Of a stretch of DNA of 64,000 nucleotides, positions 24,669 through 31,532 are shown piece after piece. Origin of the DNA: Velocimicrobium porci (lineage in GTDB: Bacteria > Bacillota > Clostridia > Lachnospirales > Lachnospiraceae); the NCBI RefSeq assembly GCF_009696045.1, contig NZ_VUMT01000009.1, positions 1-64,000 on the forward strand, read 5' to 3'. The number at the start of each line of letters is the position of its first letter. Positions within the stretch are counted from its first letter, which is position 1. The notes beneath the pieces were generated by a model. It worked only from the letters and a program-made list of their open reading frames with translations. It was not told where the DNA came from and searched no databases. The position numbers and the translations under genes were made by a program.

Positions 24669-24792
24669 ATATGTACAAATTATATATAGCAAATGCAAAT
24701 ATGTAAAGTCTGAACGTCTATTCGATGTTGGTGAATAAAATATGTACATATACAAAATAGATGTTGACAATATGTACATATAGTGATAAGAT
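24669..24792 (+). promoter_or_regulatory. XRE operators and first promoter of the tub operon
   Basis: The dyad ATATGTACATAT lies at 24740-24751 and 24770-24781, with a partial copy at 24669-24680 in the repressor leader. The second copy sits in the 17-bp spacer between TTGACA (24764-24769) and TAAGAT (24787-24792). A related site (TGTACATATGTA) recurs at 24970 at the start of the antisense RNA. Confidence 0.75.
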
Positions 24793-24816
24793 AGAGCATA
24801 TCAAAGGAATTATATC

Positions 24817-24845
24817 TTGACACGAACGGGCGTTCGATATATAAT
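24817..24845 (+). promoter_or_regulatory. Consensus promoter with LexA box
   Basis: TTGACA (24817-24822), exactly 17 bp, TATAAT (24840-24845): full consensus. The spacer holds CGAACGGGCGTTCG, a perfect LexA dyad. It is 25 bp downstream of the XRE-controlled promoter, so the same transcript can be switched by two signals. Confidence 0.85.
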
Positions 24846-24851
24846 TATTTT

Positions 24852-24930
24852 TGTAATAAAAAAGAAAGCCCAATGTTTGGCGACACTGGACTTTCAAGTG
24901 TAAGTAAGTATTGGCGTACTTCTTACAATA
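24852..24930 (+). ncRNA. Leader/target RNA with two UUGGCG hexaloop hairpins
   Basis: Hairpin A pairs GAAAGCCCAATGT with ACACTGGACTTTC (24864-24895; 13 pairs, two G-U). Hairpin B pairs GTAAG-AAGTA with TACTTCTTAC around one bulged base (24900-24926). Both loops are exactly TTGGCG. UUGGCG U-turn loops are the known recognition loops of several plasmid antisense-controlled mRNAs. A 20-codon frame starting MFGDTGLSSVSKYW runs through both hairpins and may be a leader peptide. Confidence 0.7.
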
Positions 24931-24988
24931 TGTAAAAAAAATTTTGCACAACATACCAAAAGATAAGCTGTACATATGTAATAATGCA
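24857..24988 (-). ncRNA. Antisense RNA opposed to the UUGGCG leader
   Basis: The minus-strand promoter is TTGCAA (25023-25018), 17 bp, TATAAT (25000-24995). Transcription from about 24988 crosses both hairpins, now with CGCCAA loops, and ends at the outer one, which is followed by TTTTTTATT on this strand, a good terminator. Size about 130 nt, close to plasmid copy-control RNAs. It begins with an XRE-like operator. Inferred from sequence only. Confidence 0.7.
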
Positions 24989-24994
24989 ATTCAT

Positions 24995-25023
24995 ATTATA
25001 GCAAATTTGATTGTTTCTTGCAA
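24995..25023 (-). promoter_or_regulatory. Promoter of the antisense RNA
   Basis: TTGCAA, 17-bp spacer, TATAAT read on the minus strand. No open frame with a ribosome binding site follows before the terminator at 24864-24895, supporting a non-coding product. Confidence 0.7.
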
Positions 25024-25117
25024 TCACAAAATTCTTACGGTAGTCACCGTGTAAAATTCCAATCAAAAATAGAAGTAATTATTAACCAAGCAATCGGATT
25101 CAAAGGAGGAATAACAA

Positions 25118-25264
25118 ATAATTCACAAAAAGCAATGGCAACGTAAATGTTGTAATGGATGCAAGTCATTTTGCCAGGAATGTAGGCAAGGTGTTTGTTG
25201 TTTGCACCCATTTTTAGAAAAAGTCATATTAAATAAAGAGAAGTACAAGTATAGGGCTGAATGA
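25118..25264 (+). CDS. Cysteine-rich mini-protein with non-AUG start
   Basis: A strong AAAGGAGG is followed after eight bases by ATA, then ATT; no ATG or GTG or TTG is available in frame. The frame runs IHKKQWQRKCCNGCKSFCQE then CRQGVCCLHPFL and ends KYKYRAE, with eight cysteines in 20 residues. Likely a small zinc-binding protein. It lies between the antisense-controlled leader and the tubR-like gene. Confidence 0.5.
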   Translation: MIHKKQWQRKCCNGCKSFCQECRQGVCCLHPFLEKVILNKEKYKYRAE

Positions 25265-25350
25265 AGCCTATATATTTTTACTTTTCATATCAAAGTTTAT
25301 GAAACTAATGATAATTATTTAAAACAATAGAATAAGGAAGGAGTGATTTT

Positions 25351-25617
25351 GTGGAACTAAGTAGATGTTCATACACAATTCTTGGAATCTTGAAGAAGAG
25401 AAATGCTACTGATAAAGTTCATGCACTTACAATCAGTGAGATATCATCATTTGAAAAGGTCAGTAAGCACAATACGATTCACAAGAAGGTAAAAGAAATG
25501 CAGGTAAAAGGTCTTATCGAAGAAGGTGTGAAAGCAGGTAGAGCGAAAACATACTTTGCTACTACTAAAGCACTTGAAATTTTACCAGTAAAGAAGGAGG
25601 GAAACGAGAATGTATAG
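25351..25617 (+). CDS. Winged-helix protein, TubR-like position
   Basis: 88 residues, GTG start after GGAAGGAG. KVHALTISEISSFEKVSKHN followed by KKVKEMQVKGLIEEGVKAGR is a winged helix. It overlaps the tubulin-like gene by 8 bp. In type III partition systems the small DNA-binding TubR is encoded just before TubZ, and it binds centromere repeats and links them to the filament. I do not see obvious tubC repeats upstream. Confidence 0.65.
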   Translation: MELSRCSYTILGILKKRNATDKVHALTISEISSFEKVSKHNTIHKKVKEMQVKGLIEEGVKAGRAKTYFATTKALEILPVKKEGNENV

Positions 25618-26662
25618 AAAAGAGTACATAAATTTTTATGGATTTTTGGGAATTGGACAATTTGGAGGAAATGTAACCAGAAAATTTGAGGAAGCAAACT
25701 ATCCGTGTGTTGTAGCAAATAGTTCAATAGAGGATTTAGCAACAAGAGATGCTAAAAATAAATTGCATTTTCGGAATGGACATGGATGCCATAAAAACAG
25801 AAAGAAGTCAAAGGCATTATTAAAAGAGAATCTGGAAGAGTTGATTGATGAAGTACGTTCAAAAATGCCAGCGATTACAACATTGTTCATCTGTGCTTCT
25901 TCTGCCGGTGGAACAGGATCTGGAATGCTTGCGGCTGTCGCAAAGATTCTTAGTAAACAGCTTGGAATCAATATCTGTATTGTTACAGTGCTTCCAGATA
26001 AATCAGAGAATTTCCAATCATATGCAAATACAGTAGAACTTTTTCAGGAATTAGAGAAGTTAGATTGTATAGGGGCAACATTTATTTTGGATAATTCAAA
26101 GAATAAAGACAAAATGAAGATTAACGAAATTTTCTTCACGCATTTAGACGCATTATTAGCTAATGAAAACGGTGGTGATTATGGATGCTTAGATAGGAGC
26201 GAGATTGATAATCTTCTTGCAACACCTGGAATGGCTATCTTATCTAAGCTGGGTAAAGACAATTCAGATAAGTTACTTGTTTCACTGGTAGGTAATAACA
26301 TTTATGCACCAATGGAACAGAATAAAGTCATTCGTTATATGGGAATCATGAGTTGCAATACTAATGTAGAACTTGATGAAATTTATTCACAAGTCGGTAC
26401 ACCTATTGATACCTATATAGGAACTAATGCACCATCTAATGTCTGTATGCTTGCTGGCTTGACATTACCAAAAACGAGATTAAATGAGATTAAATCAATG
26501 GCACAGACAAATGCAGAAATCATTAAAAAGGGAATAGACGCAGCAAATGACAGTCTTTTCGATGATGATGATATGGATTTTCTCGGAACTTTTGAAACGA
26601 ATAGTAAACCTGTAAAGGAAGAAAAAGTATCAAGTTTGGATATTTTGAGTGAGTTTTTATAA
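25610..26662 (+). CDS. TubZ-like tubulin/FtsZ-family GTPase
   Basis: 350 residues. FYGFLGIGQFGGNV opens the nucleotide fold. SSAGGTGSGM (about 100-109) is the tubulin signature loop (GGTGSG). CLDRSEIDNLLATPG resembles the T7 catalytic loop. Plasmid and phage TubZ proteins polymerise and move DNA for segregation. The length and T4/T7 context fit TubZ better than cell-division FtsZ. The presence of a partition GTPase in an integrated element argues for a phase as a free replicon. Confidence 0.85.
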   Translation: MYRKEYINFYGFLGIGQFGGNVTRKFEEANYPCVVANSSIEDLATRDAKNKLHFRNGHGCHKNRKKSKALLKENLEELIDEVRSKMPAITTLFICASSAGGTGSGMLAAVAKILSKQLGINICIVTVLPDKSENFQSYANTVELFQELEKLDCIGATFILDNSKNKDKMKINEIFFTHLDALLANENGGDYGCLDRSEIDNLLATPGMAILSKLGKDNSDKLLVSLVGNNIYAPMEQNKVIRYMGIMSCNTNVELDEIYSQVGTPIDTYIGTNAPSNVCMLAGLTLPKTRLNEIKSMAQTNAEIIKKGIDAANDSLFDDDDMDFLGTFETNSKPVKEEKVSSLDILSEFL

Positions 26663-26699
26663 AAGTATGTCAAAGAAAATCAATGAATAGAGAATGATA

Positions 26700-26727
26700 C
26701 AGTGGGTAACTGATAGGTTGCTCACTG
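26700..26727 (+). other. Intergenic hairpin 1
   Basis: CAGTGGG and CTCACTG pair around a 14-base loop, 38 bp before the next gene's ribosome site region. No T tract. A second copy with the same stem is at 27229-27255. Confidence 0.55.
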
Positions 26728-26765
26728 ATATATCAAAAAAAATAAACGCAAAGGAGAGAACAATT

Positions 26766-27215
26766 ATGGTAGCAACAAAGGTAGAAATCAAAGAGGAAGC
26801 AATTAACAGAATCAAGACACTTATTGAAAAGTGTAATCTTAATCCAAACGTTTTGAAGTATTTCAATGAAGGTAAGGTGTATTACAGTTATCTTACAGCA
26901 GGTGGATTCATGGGAAGCATTGATACTATATCCTATGACAAAAATTATGAGAAGGCTGTAAAAGATTTCGAGGCGAAACATTCAGATTGCATTGTATATC
27001 ATGCTATTGAATCAATTACGGCACATGGAAAACTTCTATCGTTGCTTTATGTAAGTAGTGATAAAGAAGATTGGGAAAGTGAAAGACTTGAAAGTAACAA
27101 TAACATCATGTCGTATGTATTTAATTTAGATAATCCTGATTCATCCGAATTTGGATACATCACTATTGATAGCTTTATGAGAAGTGGTGCATTAGTTAGA
27201 ACAGATGTTGTTTAA
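26766..27215 (+). CDS. Hypothetical 149-aa protein
   Basis: ATG at 26766 after AAAGGAGAG; upstream in-frame codons lie in the hairpin. Alpha/beta protein: IKTLIEKCNLNPNVLKYFNE, YYSYLTAGGFMGSIDTISYD, and a C-terminal FGYITIDSFMRSGALVRTD. Small proteins of this type are common in ICE operons and are often annotated only as DUFs. Function unknown. Confidence 0.6.
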   Translation: MVATKVEIKEEAINRIKTLIEKCNLNPNVLKYFNEGKVYYSYLTAGGFMGSIDTISYDKNYEKAVKDFEAKHSDCIVYHAIESITAHGKLLSLLYVSSDKEDWESERLESNNNIMSYVFNLDNPDSSEFGYITIDSFMRSGALVRTDVV

Positions 27216-27228
27216 AAAGAGAATTATA

Positions 27229-27255
27229 CAGTGGGTGGTCAATGACTGCTCACTG
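27229..27255 (+). other. Intergenic hairpin 2
   Basis: CAGTGGGT and GCTCACTG pair, loop about 11 bases. Stem repeated from hairpin 1. Followed by about 45 A/T-rich bases and GGAGG. Confidence 0.55.
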
Positions 27256-27301
27256 ATATGAAAAAAATAAATTATTACAAAGAAAAATGGAGGATTTGAT
27301 T

Positions 27302-28021
27302 ATGACAAGCAAACAGATTATGACAATTACAGGGTATTTTGACAAAAAGGGTATGGATAGAAAGCAGTTAGAGGATGTGTTGGATTTTGATAATCTGACA
27401 ATGGATGAAAAATACATACCTGAAATCATGGAACTATTGAAATCTGGTGATGATGAAGTGGGTGAAAATATTATTAGGAACTATGTACGCTTTGTAAAGG
27501 ATAGAAGTGGTTCAGGGAAAATTACATGGGATGATTTCTTAAAACAGTTGGACAAGCTGTATTTAGAAGATTCTGAATTTGGTATCAGAGTTCAGAGATT
27601 CAGCAAAGAAACATATTGGGAAGTATTTTTTGACCATTTCGACATTAAGGATTGTGAAAATGGGAAGGCAATTGTTACATTCAATCACTATTATTATGAG
27701 GATACAGAAAGTGATAATGCATATGATACATTTGAAAAATACGGCTTCAATATAGACTTTGATGCAGATGATAACCGCAATGAAATTATTTCGCAGATTG
27801 GGGACAGATGGTCTCAGTTATCAGATGATGGAAAGGAAGAAGTCGCTAATGCTATAAGTGCGTGGTTTGCTACTCATTATGTAGACAAGTCAAGGATGAA
27901 CATTTCAAATGAATCTATCGAAAGAATTTGGATGAGCAATGCTGATTTAGTACCACAGATGGGATTGCGTGATTATAATATCACATTTACAAATGGAGAA
28001 ATGGTTTGTCTGAGATTCTAA
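27302..28021 (+). CDS. Hypothetical 239-aa protein
   Basis: ATG at 27302 after GGAGGATTTG. Acidic throughout (GKAIVTFNHYYYEDTESDNA, DADDNRNEIISQIGDRWSQL). Strong negative charge could mimic DNA or serve as an anti-restriction or inhibitor protein, but no motif proves it. Flanked by hairpins on both sides. Confidence 0.55.
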   Translation: MTSKQIMTITGYFDKKGMDRKQLEDVLDFDNLTMDEKYIPEIMELLKSGDDEVGENIIRNYVRFVKDRSGSGKITWDDFLKQLDKLYLEDSEFGIRVQRFSKETYWEVFFDHFDIKDCENGKAIVTFNHYYYEDTESDNAYDTFEKYGFNIDFDADDNRNEIISQIGDRWSQLSDDGKEEVANAISAWFATHYVDKSRMNISNESIERIWMSNADLVPQMGLRDYNITFTNGEMVCLRF

Positions 28022-28040
28022 AGAGAGAATAGTAACCATA

Positions 28041-28063
28041 GGCGGTATCATCCAGATACTGCC
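28041..28063 (+). other. Intergenic hairpin 3 (GGCGGTATC)
   Basis: GGCGGTATC pairs with GATACTGCC around five bases. Nearly the same stem occurs at 11835, 28637 and 29611. Confidence 0.6.
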
Positions 28064-28102
28064 TTGTAAATAAAAGTACACAAGAAATGGAGGATTTTTA
28101 AA

Positions 28103-28615
28103 ATGAACAGAGAAGTAAGAGAAGATTGGAAACAGTATTTATTTGAGGAAAGAAAGGATTACACCTTTGATGAAGCTATTGAGAAGGTTTTAAATGCTAT
28201 CAAATTCCTAAAGAAGAATAGTGTCAGAGTAACTGCAAATATGCTTTTGGACGAAAAGAAAGCGGATTCAGAATTCCATTTATCAGAAATGGAAAAGGCA
28301 GGATATATTCAGGCATTTAGCAATATGGGATATACAATATCTGATTGCGAAACGATTGTAAAGGTCATAGATGTAATCTATCACTGGTTTGATGTAACAA
28401 AAATCAAAGCATATGAAATGGCAGAATATGCCGCAAATAATCGGTTAACAGTCACTCAGACTATAAAAGATAAGCTGAATGTTGATTTTGATGAAATCGT
28501 AGAATTTGTAGATACAGTGTTGGAAGAAATGCTTGTATATACAAAAGCTAAAACAGTTGAGTGTGGAAAAGGATTCGCTGAAATGATTAATGGTCTGCTA
28601 TTGTCGCTTGAATAG
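28103..28615 (+). CDS. Hypothetical helical 170-aa protein
   Basis: GGAGGATTTTTAAA precedes the ATG. Mostly helical (FDEAIEKVLNAIKFLKKNSV; FDVTKIKAYEMAEYAANNRL). The last 30 residues are hydrophobic. No family recognised. Member of the hairpin-separated cassette operon. Confidence 0.55.
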   Translation: MNREVREDWKQYLFEERKDYTFDEAIEKVLNAIKFLKKNSVRVTANMLLDEKKADSEFHLSEMEKAGYIQAFSNMGYTISDCETIVKVIDVIYHWFDVTKIKAYEMAEYAANNRLTVTQTIKDKLNVDFDEIVEFVDTVLEEMLVYTKAKTVECGKGFAEMINGLLLSLE

Positions 28616-28636
28616 CAATAAATAATCAACAACATA

Positions 28637-28665
28637 TAGGCGGTTTCTTTTTTGGAAACTGCCTA
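28637..28665 (+). other. Intergenic hairpin 4 (GGCGGTTTC)
   Basis: TAGGCGGTTTC and GGAAACTGCCTA pair around a T-rich loop. No T tract after it. Followed after 37 bases by AGGAGG and the next start codon. Confidence 0.6.
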
Positions 28666-28701
28666 CCAAATAAAACATAAGAAATACAGGAGGATTTATA
28701 C

Positions 28702-29118
28702 ATGGAACTTTTAGATTTAATGTCAGAATTAAATGAACACAACAAAACAGAAAGGGGCTATCAGATTCATCTCAACAGTGGAAATCTGGACGATAGTAGC
28801 CACAAAAACACAGGCATTGAATTTTGTGACTTGTATTTTACGCAATGCAGAGCATTAAGAAACAGTACATTGTTATGTTTTGATAATTCAACTCGCAAGC
28901 CGATAGGCGAAAAAGAGGATGGAACGAAATTATTTCCGCAAGAGATGAACAGTAGCCTGATGATTGATATTAAAAGGATTGAAGCGATTGAGAAAGTCGA
29001 TAATCCTGATGATTGGTTTGAATTTCCATCAGAGAAGATAATCAATATTTATATGCTGCCAGAAGATGCGAGTTTAAGCGGTTGCAGAAACGTTGTAAGC
29101 GTAGGATTTATTGAATAA
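28702..29118 (+). CDS. Hypothetical 138-aa protein
   Basis: AGGAGGATTTATAC precedes ATG. Contains QIHLNSGNLDDSSHKNTGIE and FDNSTRKPIGEKEDGTKLFP, beta-rich with an acidic end. Unknown. Part of the cassette operon, 18 bp before the next gene. Confidence 0.55.
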   Translation: MELLDLMSELNEHNKTERGYQIHLNSGNLDDSSHKNTGIEFCDLYFTQCRALRNSTLLCFDNSTRKPIGEKEDGTKLFPQEMNSSLMIDIKRIEAIEKVDNPDDWFEFPSEKIINIYMLPEDASLSGCRNVVSVGFIE

Positions 29119-29136
29119 TGAGGAGTACAAGTAGTT

Positions 29137-29604
29137 ATGACAAATTTAAGTTTAGACAGACTAAAAGAGGTAACAGGTGTATTTGTTTCAGAATCAGATT
29201 TCCAGGTGATAGAGCTGGAATATCTTGATTATCTGAAAAGTAATAATCTTGCAGATACAGAAAGTAATGCAGAACAGTTCTGTGAAGATTGGAAAGCAGA
29301 ACAAGAGATTTTAGATACATTTACAGAGACATCTGACGGAAATATCAAGTATTACTCTATGGAAGGTGTAGATGATGTCAAGCTAACGACAAAAGAATTT
29401 CTGGATAATCTTGATATGACTTCATATCATTGGGAAAATTTGTGTCGCAGTTATTGGAAGATATTTGAGGATATCATTAACACTGGTAATGTTGATAAGC
29501 AGTTACTTACAAATATCTTGTCAGAAGAGACAATATCACATGAGCAGATTTATGAATTGCAGAAAGCTATGAAAAATCGGGTAGCTGAGTTGGTAGGACA
29601 ATAG
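29137..29604 (+). CDS. Hypothetical 155-aa protein
   Basis: GAGGAGTACAAGTAGTT precedes ATG. Acidic, helical (ESDFQVIELEYLDYLKSNNL; NILSEETISHEQIYELQKAM). Possibly another acidic DNA-mimic-type accessory protein, without direct support. Confidence 0.5.
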   Translation: MTNLSLDRLKEVTGVFVSESDFQVIELEYLDYLKSNNLADTESNAEQFCEDWKAEQEILDTFTETSDGNIKYYSMEGVDDVKLTTKEFLDNLDMTSYHWENLCRSYWKIFEDIINTGNVDKQLLTNILSEETISHEQIYELQKAMKNRVAELVGQ

Positions 29605-29610
29605 AACATA

Positions 29611-29638
29611 TGGCGGTGTATTCTCAGATACACTGCCA
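29611..29638 (+). other. Intergenic hairpin 5 (GGCGGTGTA)
   Basis: TGGCGGTGTA and TACACTGCCA pair perfectly around eight bases. Position just after the stop codon, as for the other copies. Confidence 0.6.
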
Positions 29639-29660
29639 GTAGAATAGGAGATGAAATCAA

Positions 29661-30299
29661 ATGGAAACACCAAAAGAGTATTCGAAAAATCTTAAAAATA
29701 AAATTTTAACAACGGAAATGCTTGTGGATTGCTTGTTTAGTGTTAATAAGAGAGCAAAGAATTGTCGGGATAAGGAAAGGGAATATAGGGATAAAAACAG
29801 AAACCATTACTATACCGACAAGTACGATACAGAAGAAAAGTATCGTAAGAAAAAGGAAGAATATTATTCTCAAAAAGAAAAAATCCTTTCATTATTTACA
29901 CCCGATTGTATTCATGCAGAAACACAGACAAAACGTGTAAGAATATATGACTATGAAGTAGGATATGAAACAAATTATACAATTGATGATGTTGTATATT
30001 CGGGACACTTTTTCAACCGAGAAACGAATGAATATGTATGTTTTGATGATGTAATGTTGCCATATACGCATTATTACTTGTTTTATGATTTTGGAAAATG
30101 CTCTTTTCATACTCCTATAGATCATAGTTTAGTAAAAAACTATCCAGAACTTGAAGTTAAGAATATTGGAAGTCTTATGACATATGGAAAGAATATTGAT
30201 GTGCTATTGTCTACTCACTTTGTTAATAAGGTAATTGCTATGATTGAAGGCGAAGATTATACCTATTTGGACACTAAAAGCCAGTTATTGACTTGTTAA
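29661..30299 (+). CDS. Hypothetical 212-aa protein
   Basis: GGAGATGAAATCAA precedes ATG. The first 80 residues form a very basic coiled coil (RDKEREYRDKNRNHYYTDKY). The rest is beta-rich with FFNRETNEYVCFDDVMLPYT. Could bind nucleic acid. No family recognised. Confidence 0.55.
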   Translation: METPKEYSKNLKNKILTTEMLVDCLFSVNKRAKNCRDKEREYRDKNRNHYYTDKYDTEEKYRKKKEEYYSQKEKILSLFTPDCIHAETQTKRVRIYDYEVGYETNYTIDDVVYSGHFFNRETNEYVCFDDVMLPYTHYYLFYDFGKCSFHTPIDHSLVKNYPELEVKNIGSLMTYGKNIDVLLSTHFVNKVIAMIEGEDYTYLDTKSQLLTC

Positions 30300-30327
30300 G
30301 CACAAAAATCAGTTGGAAAGGATAAAT

Positions 30328-30744
30328 GTGATAGATAAAGTAAAAATCTTTGCACCATTAAAGAATTTTTGGATTCAAAGATGGAATTTAGGAGAATACA
30401 TATATATGGGAATTGGTACTAAAAACACAACAGCAACAAATCTTCAGAAGGCACTCGATCAGAATTTACTCACAGTTATAAATGCAAAGGTGGAATCGAA
30501 GGATGACCACGAAACTAAGACAATTACACCCGAACAATTCAAGAACGACTTGGATTTTTATATGGAATCTGGTGTTTTCGCAGATTCGATTGATTTCAAG
30601 TATGAATTGATAGGAAATGATTTGAAAGTCTATATCGGTAATATGAGTAGCTATTGTAATGATTGCATTACTGTTGAGATGGTTGTAAATGATGGTGTGG
30701 ATAAGAATGATTTGGAGAATGTAATAAGGAAGGTAGATTTATAA
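30328..30744 (+). CDS. Hypothetical 138-aa protein
   Basis: GTG at 30328 follows GGAAAGG by six bases; the in-frame TTG at 30313 lies on the ribosome site. Contains KTITPEQFKNDLDFYMESGV and LKVYIGNMSSYCNDCITVEM. Alpha/beta, acidic. Unknown. Confidence 0.5.
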   Translation: MIDKVKIFAPLKNFWIQRWNLGEYIYMGIGTKNTTATNLQKALDQNLLTVINAKVESKDDHETKTITPEQFKNDLDFYMESGVFADSIDFKYELIGNDLKVYIGNMSSYCNDCITVEMVVNDGVDKNDLENVIRKVDL

Positions 30745-30769
30745 GGGCAATAGATGGAATTTTCCATTT

Positions 30770-30889
30770 ATGACAGAGAATATTGTTGCAATGGTGAGAG
30801 TTACGCAACCTACCAGTGAAGAGATTGGTTACAGTTCATATTGTTATGTTCCTTTATCTGTCAGTGAAGATACTGATTACTACATATGA
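30770..30889 (+). CDS. Possible 39-aa peptide
   Basis: MTENIVAMVRVTQPTSEEIG then YSSYCYVPLSVSEDTDYYI. The ATG follows a small ATGGAA/TTCCAT hairpin, with no good ribosome binding site. A second hairpin GGCACA/TGTGCC (30901-30926) follows. It may be real because it fills a cassette position, but support is weak. Confidence 0.3.
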   Translation: MTENIVAMVRVTQPTSEEIGYSSYCYVPLSVSEDTDYYI

Positions 30890-30956
30890 ACGGAATAACA
30901 GGCACATTGCTTTATGGTGGTGTGCCTATAAAGAGTATTAGATTGGAGGAATGAGA

Positions 30957-31319
30957 TTGAAAAAGAGTGATCTAAAAGATTTTATGATAGTCGAAACTGG
31001 CTATGATAATGAGAAACTTATCGTTATGGCAGGAAAGGTTGTAGATGACGAACTAAATGGATACTCTCTTGATGATTTCACTGATGAACTGGTAAATAAA
31101 ATACATAAGCCCGAAAGTATTTCAAAGGTGTATGAGTCTGTTAGTTTGAGGTATCCATTCGAGTTAAATATTGAAAAGATATTTTCGGAACAGAAACCGC
31201 AAATTATTTGGGAACGGAAGCCTACAAAAGTAAGCAAGCAGTTATTAAACAATATGTCAAAGAAGCAGATGGAGAAGTATATACAAGGGATTATATACCC
31301 TTGCGTGATTGTAGATTAG
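30957..31319 (+). CDS. Hypothetical 120-aa protein
   Basis: TTG at 30957 is seven bases after GGAGG; the ATG at 30951 overlaps it too closely. LKKSDLKDFMIVETGYDNEK and a C-terminal KQLLNNMSKKQMEKYIQG. Helical and basic. Ends 18 bp before the next small gene. Confidence 0.5.
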   Translation: MKKSDLKDFMIVETGYDNEKLIVMAGKVVDDELNGYSLDDFTDELVNKIHKPESISKVYESVSLRYPFELNIEKIFSEQKPQIIWERKPTKVSKQLLNNMSKKQMEKYIQGIIYPCVIVD

Positions 31320-31336
31320 CGAAGGAGGAGTGATTT

Positions 31337-31528
31337 ATTACGAGTAATAATAACAAAACACAAATGTACATAGTACGTTCACTTTCAATGACCAATTGGT
31401 TATGCAATAACGGACATAAGATTTTAAAAGTTGAGGATAGCGAGAAGGATTCCAGATTTAAAGTATTTTTCTTTGAAGATACTGCTGATTTGCACAATAC
31501 GATGGCGAAGTTCCATAAGAAAGCGTGA
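31337..31528 (+). CDS. DUF5659-like small protein
   Basis: From ATG 31364 the frame reads MYIVRSLSMTNWLCNNGHKI then KVEDSEKDSRFKVFFFEDTA, close to the DUF5659 pattern of small mobile-element proteins (R-S-x-S-M-x-N-x-L, D-S-x-K-D-x-R-F-K-V-F). The ribosome site GGAGG lies upstream of an ATT at 31337, nine codons before the ATG, so a non-AUG start is possible. Function unknown. Confidence 0.6.
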   Translation: MTSNNNKTQMYIVRSLSMTNWLCNNGHKILKVEDSEKDSRFKVFFFEDTADLHNTMAKFHKKA

Positions 31529-31532
31529 TTGT

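Noticed and set aside
24718-24975. 85-codon open frame on the minus strand
   Set aside because: It runs through operators, the LexA-box promoter and both hairpins, has no ribosome site and an amino-acid pattern of random A/T-rich DNA.
26700-30926. CRISPR array or integron cassette array
   Set aside because: The hairpins are far apart, differ in loop and are separated by whole genes. There are no short regular spacers and no attC-like double core sites.
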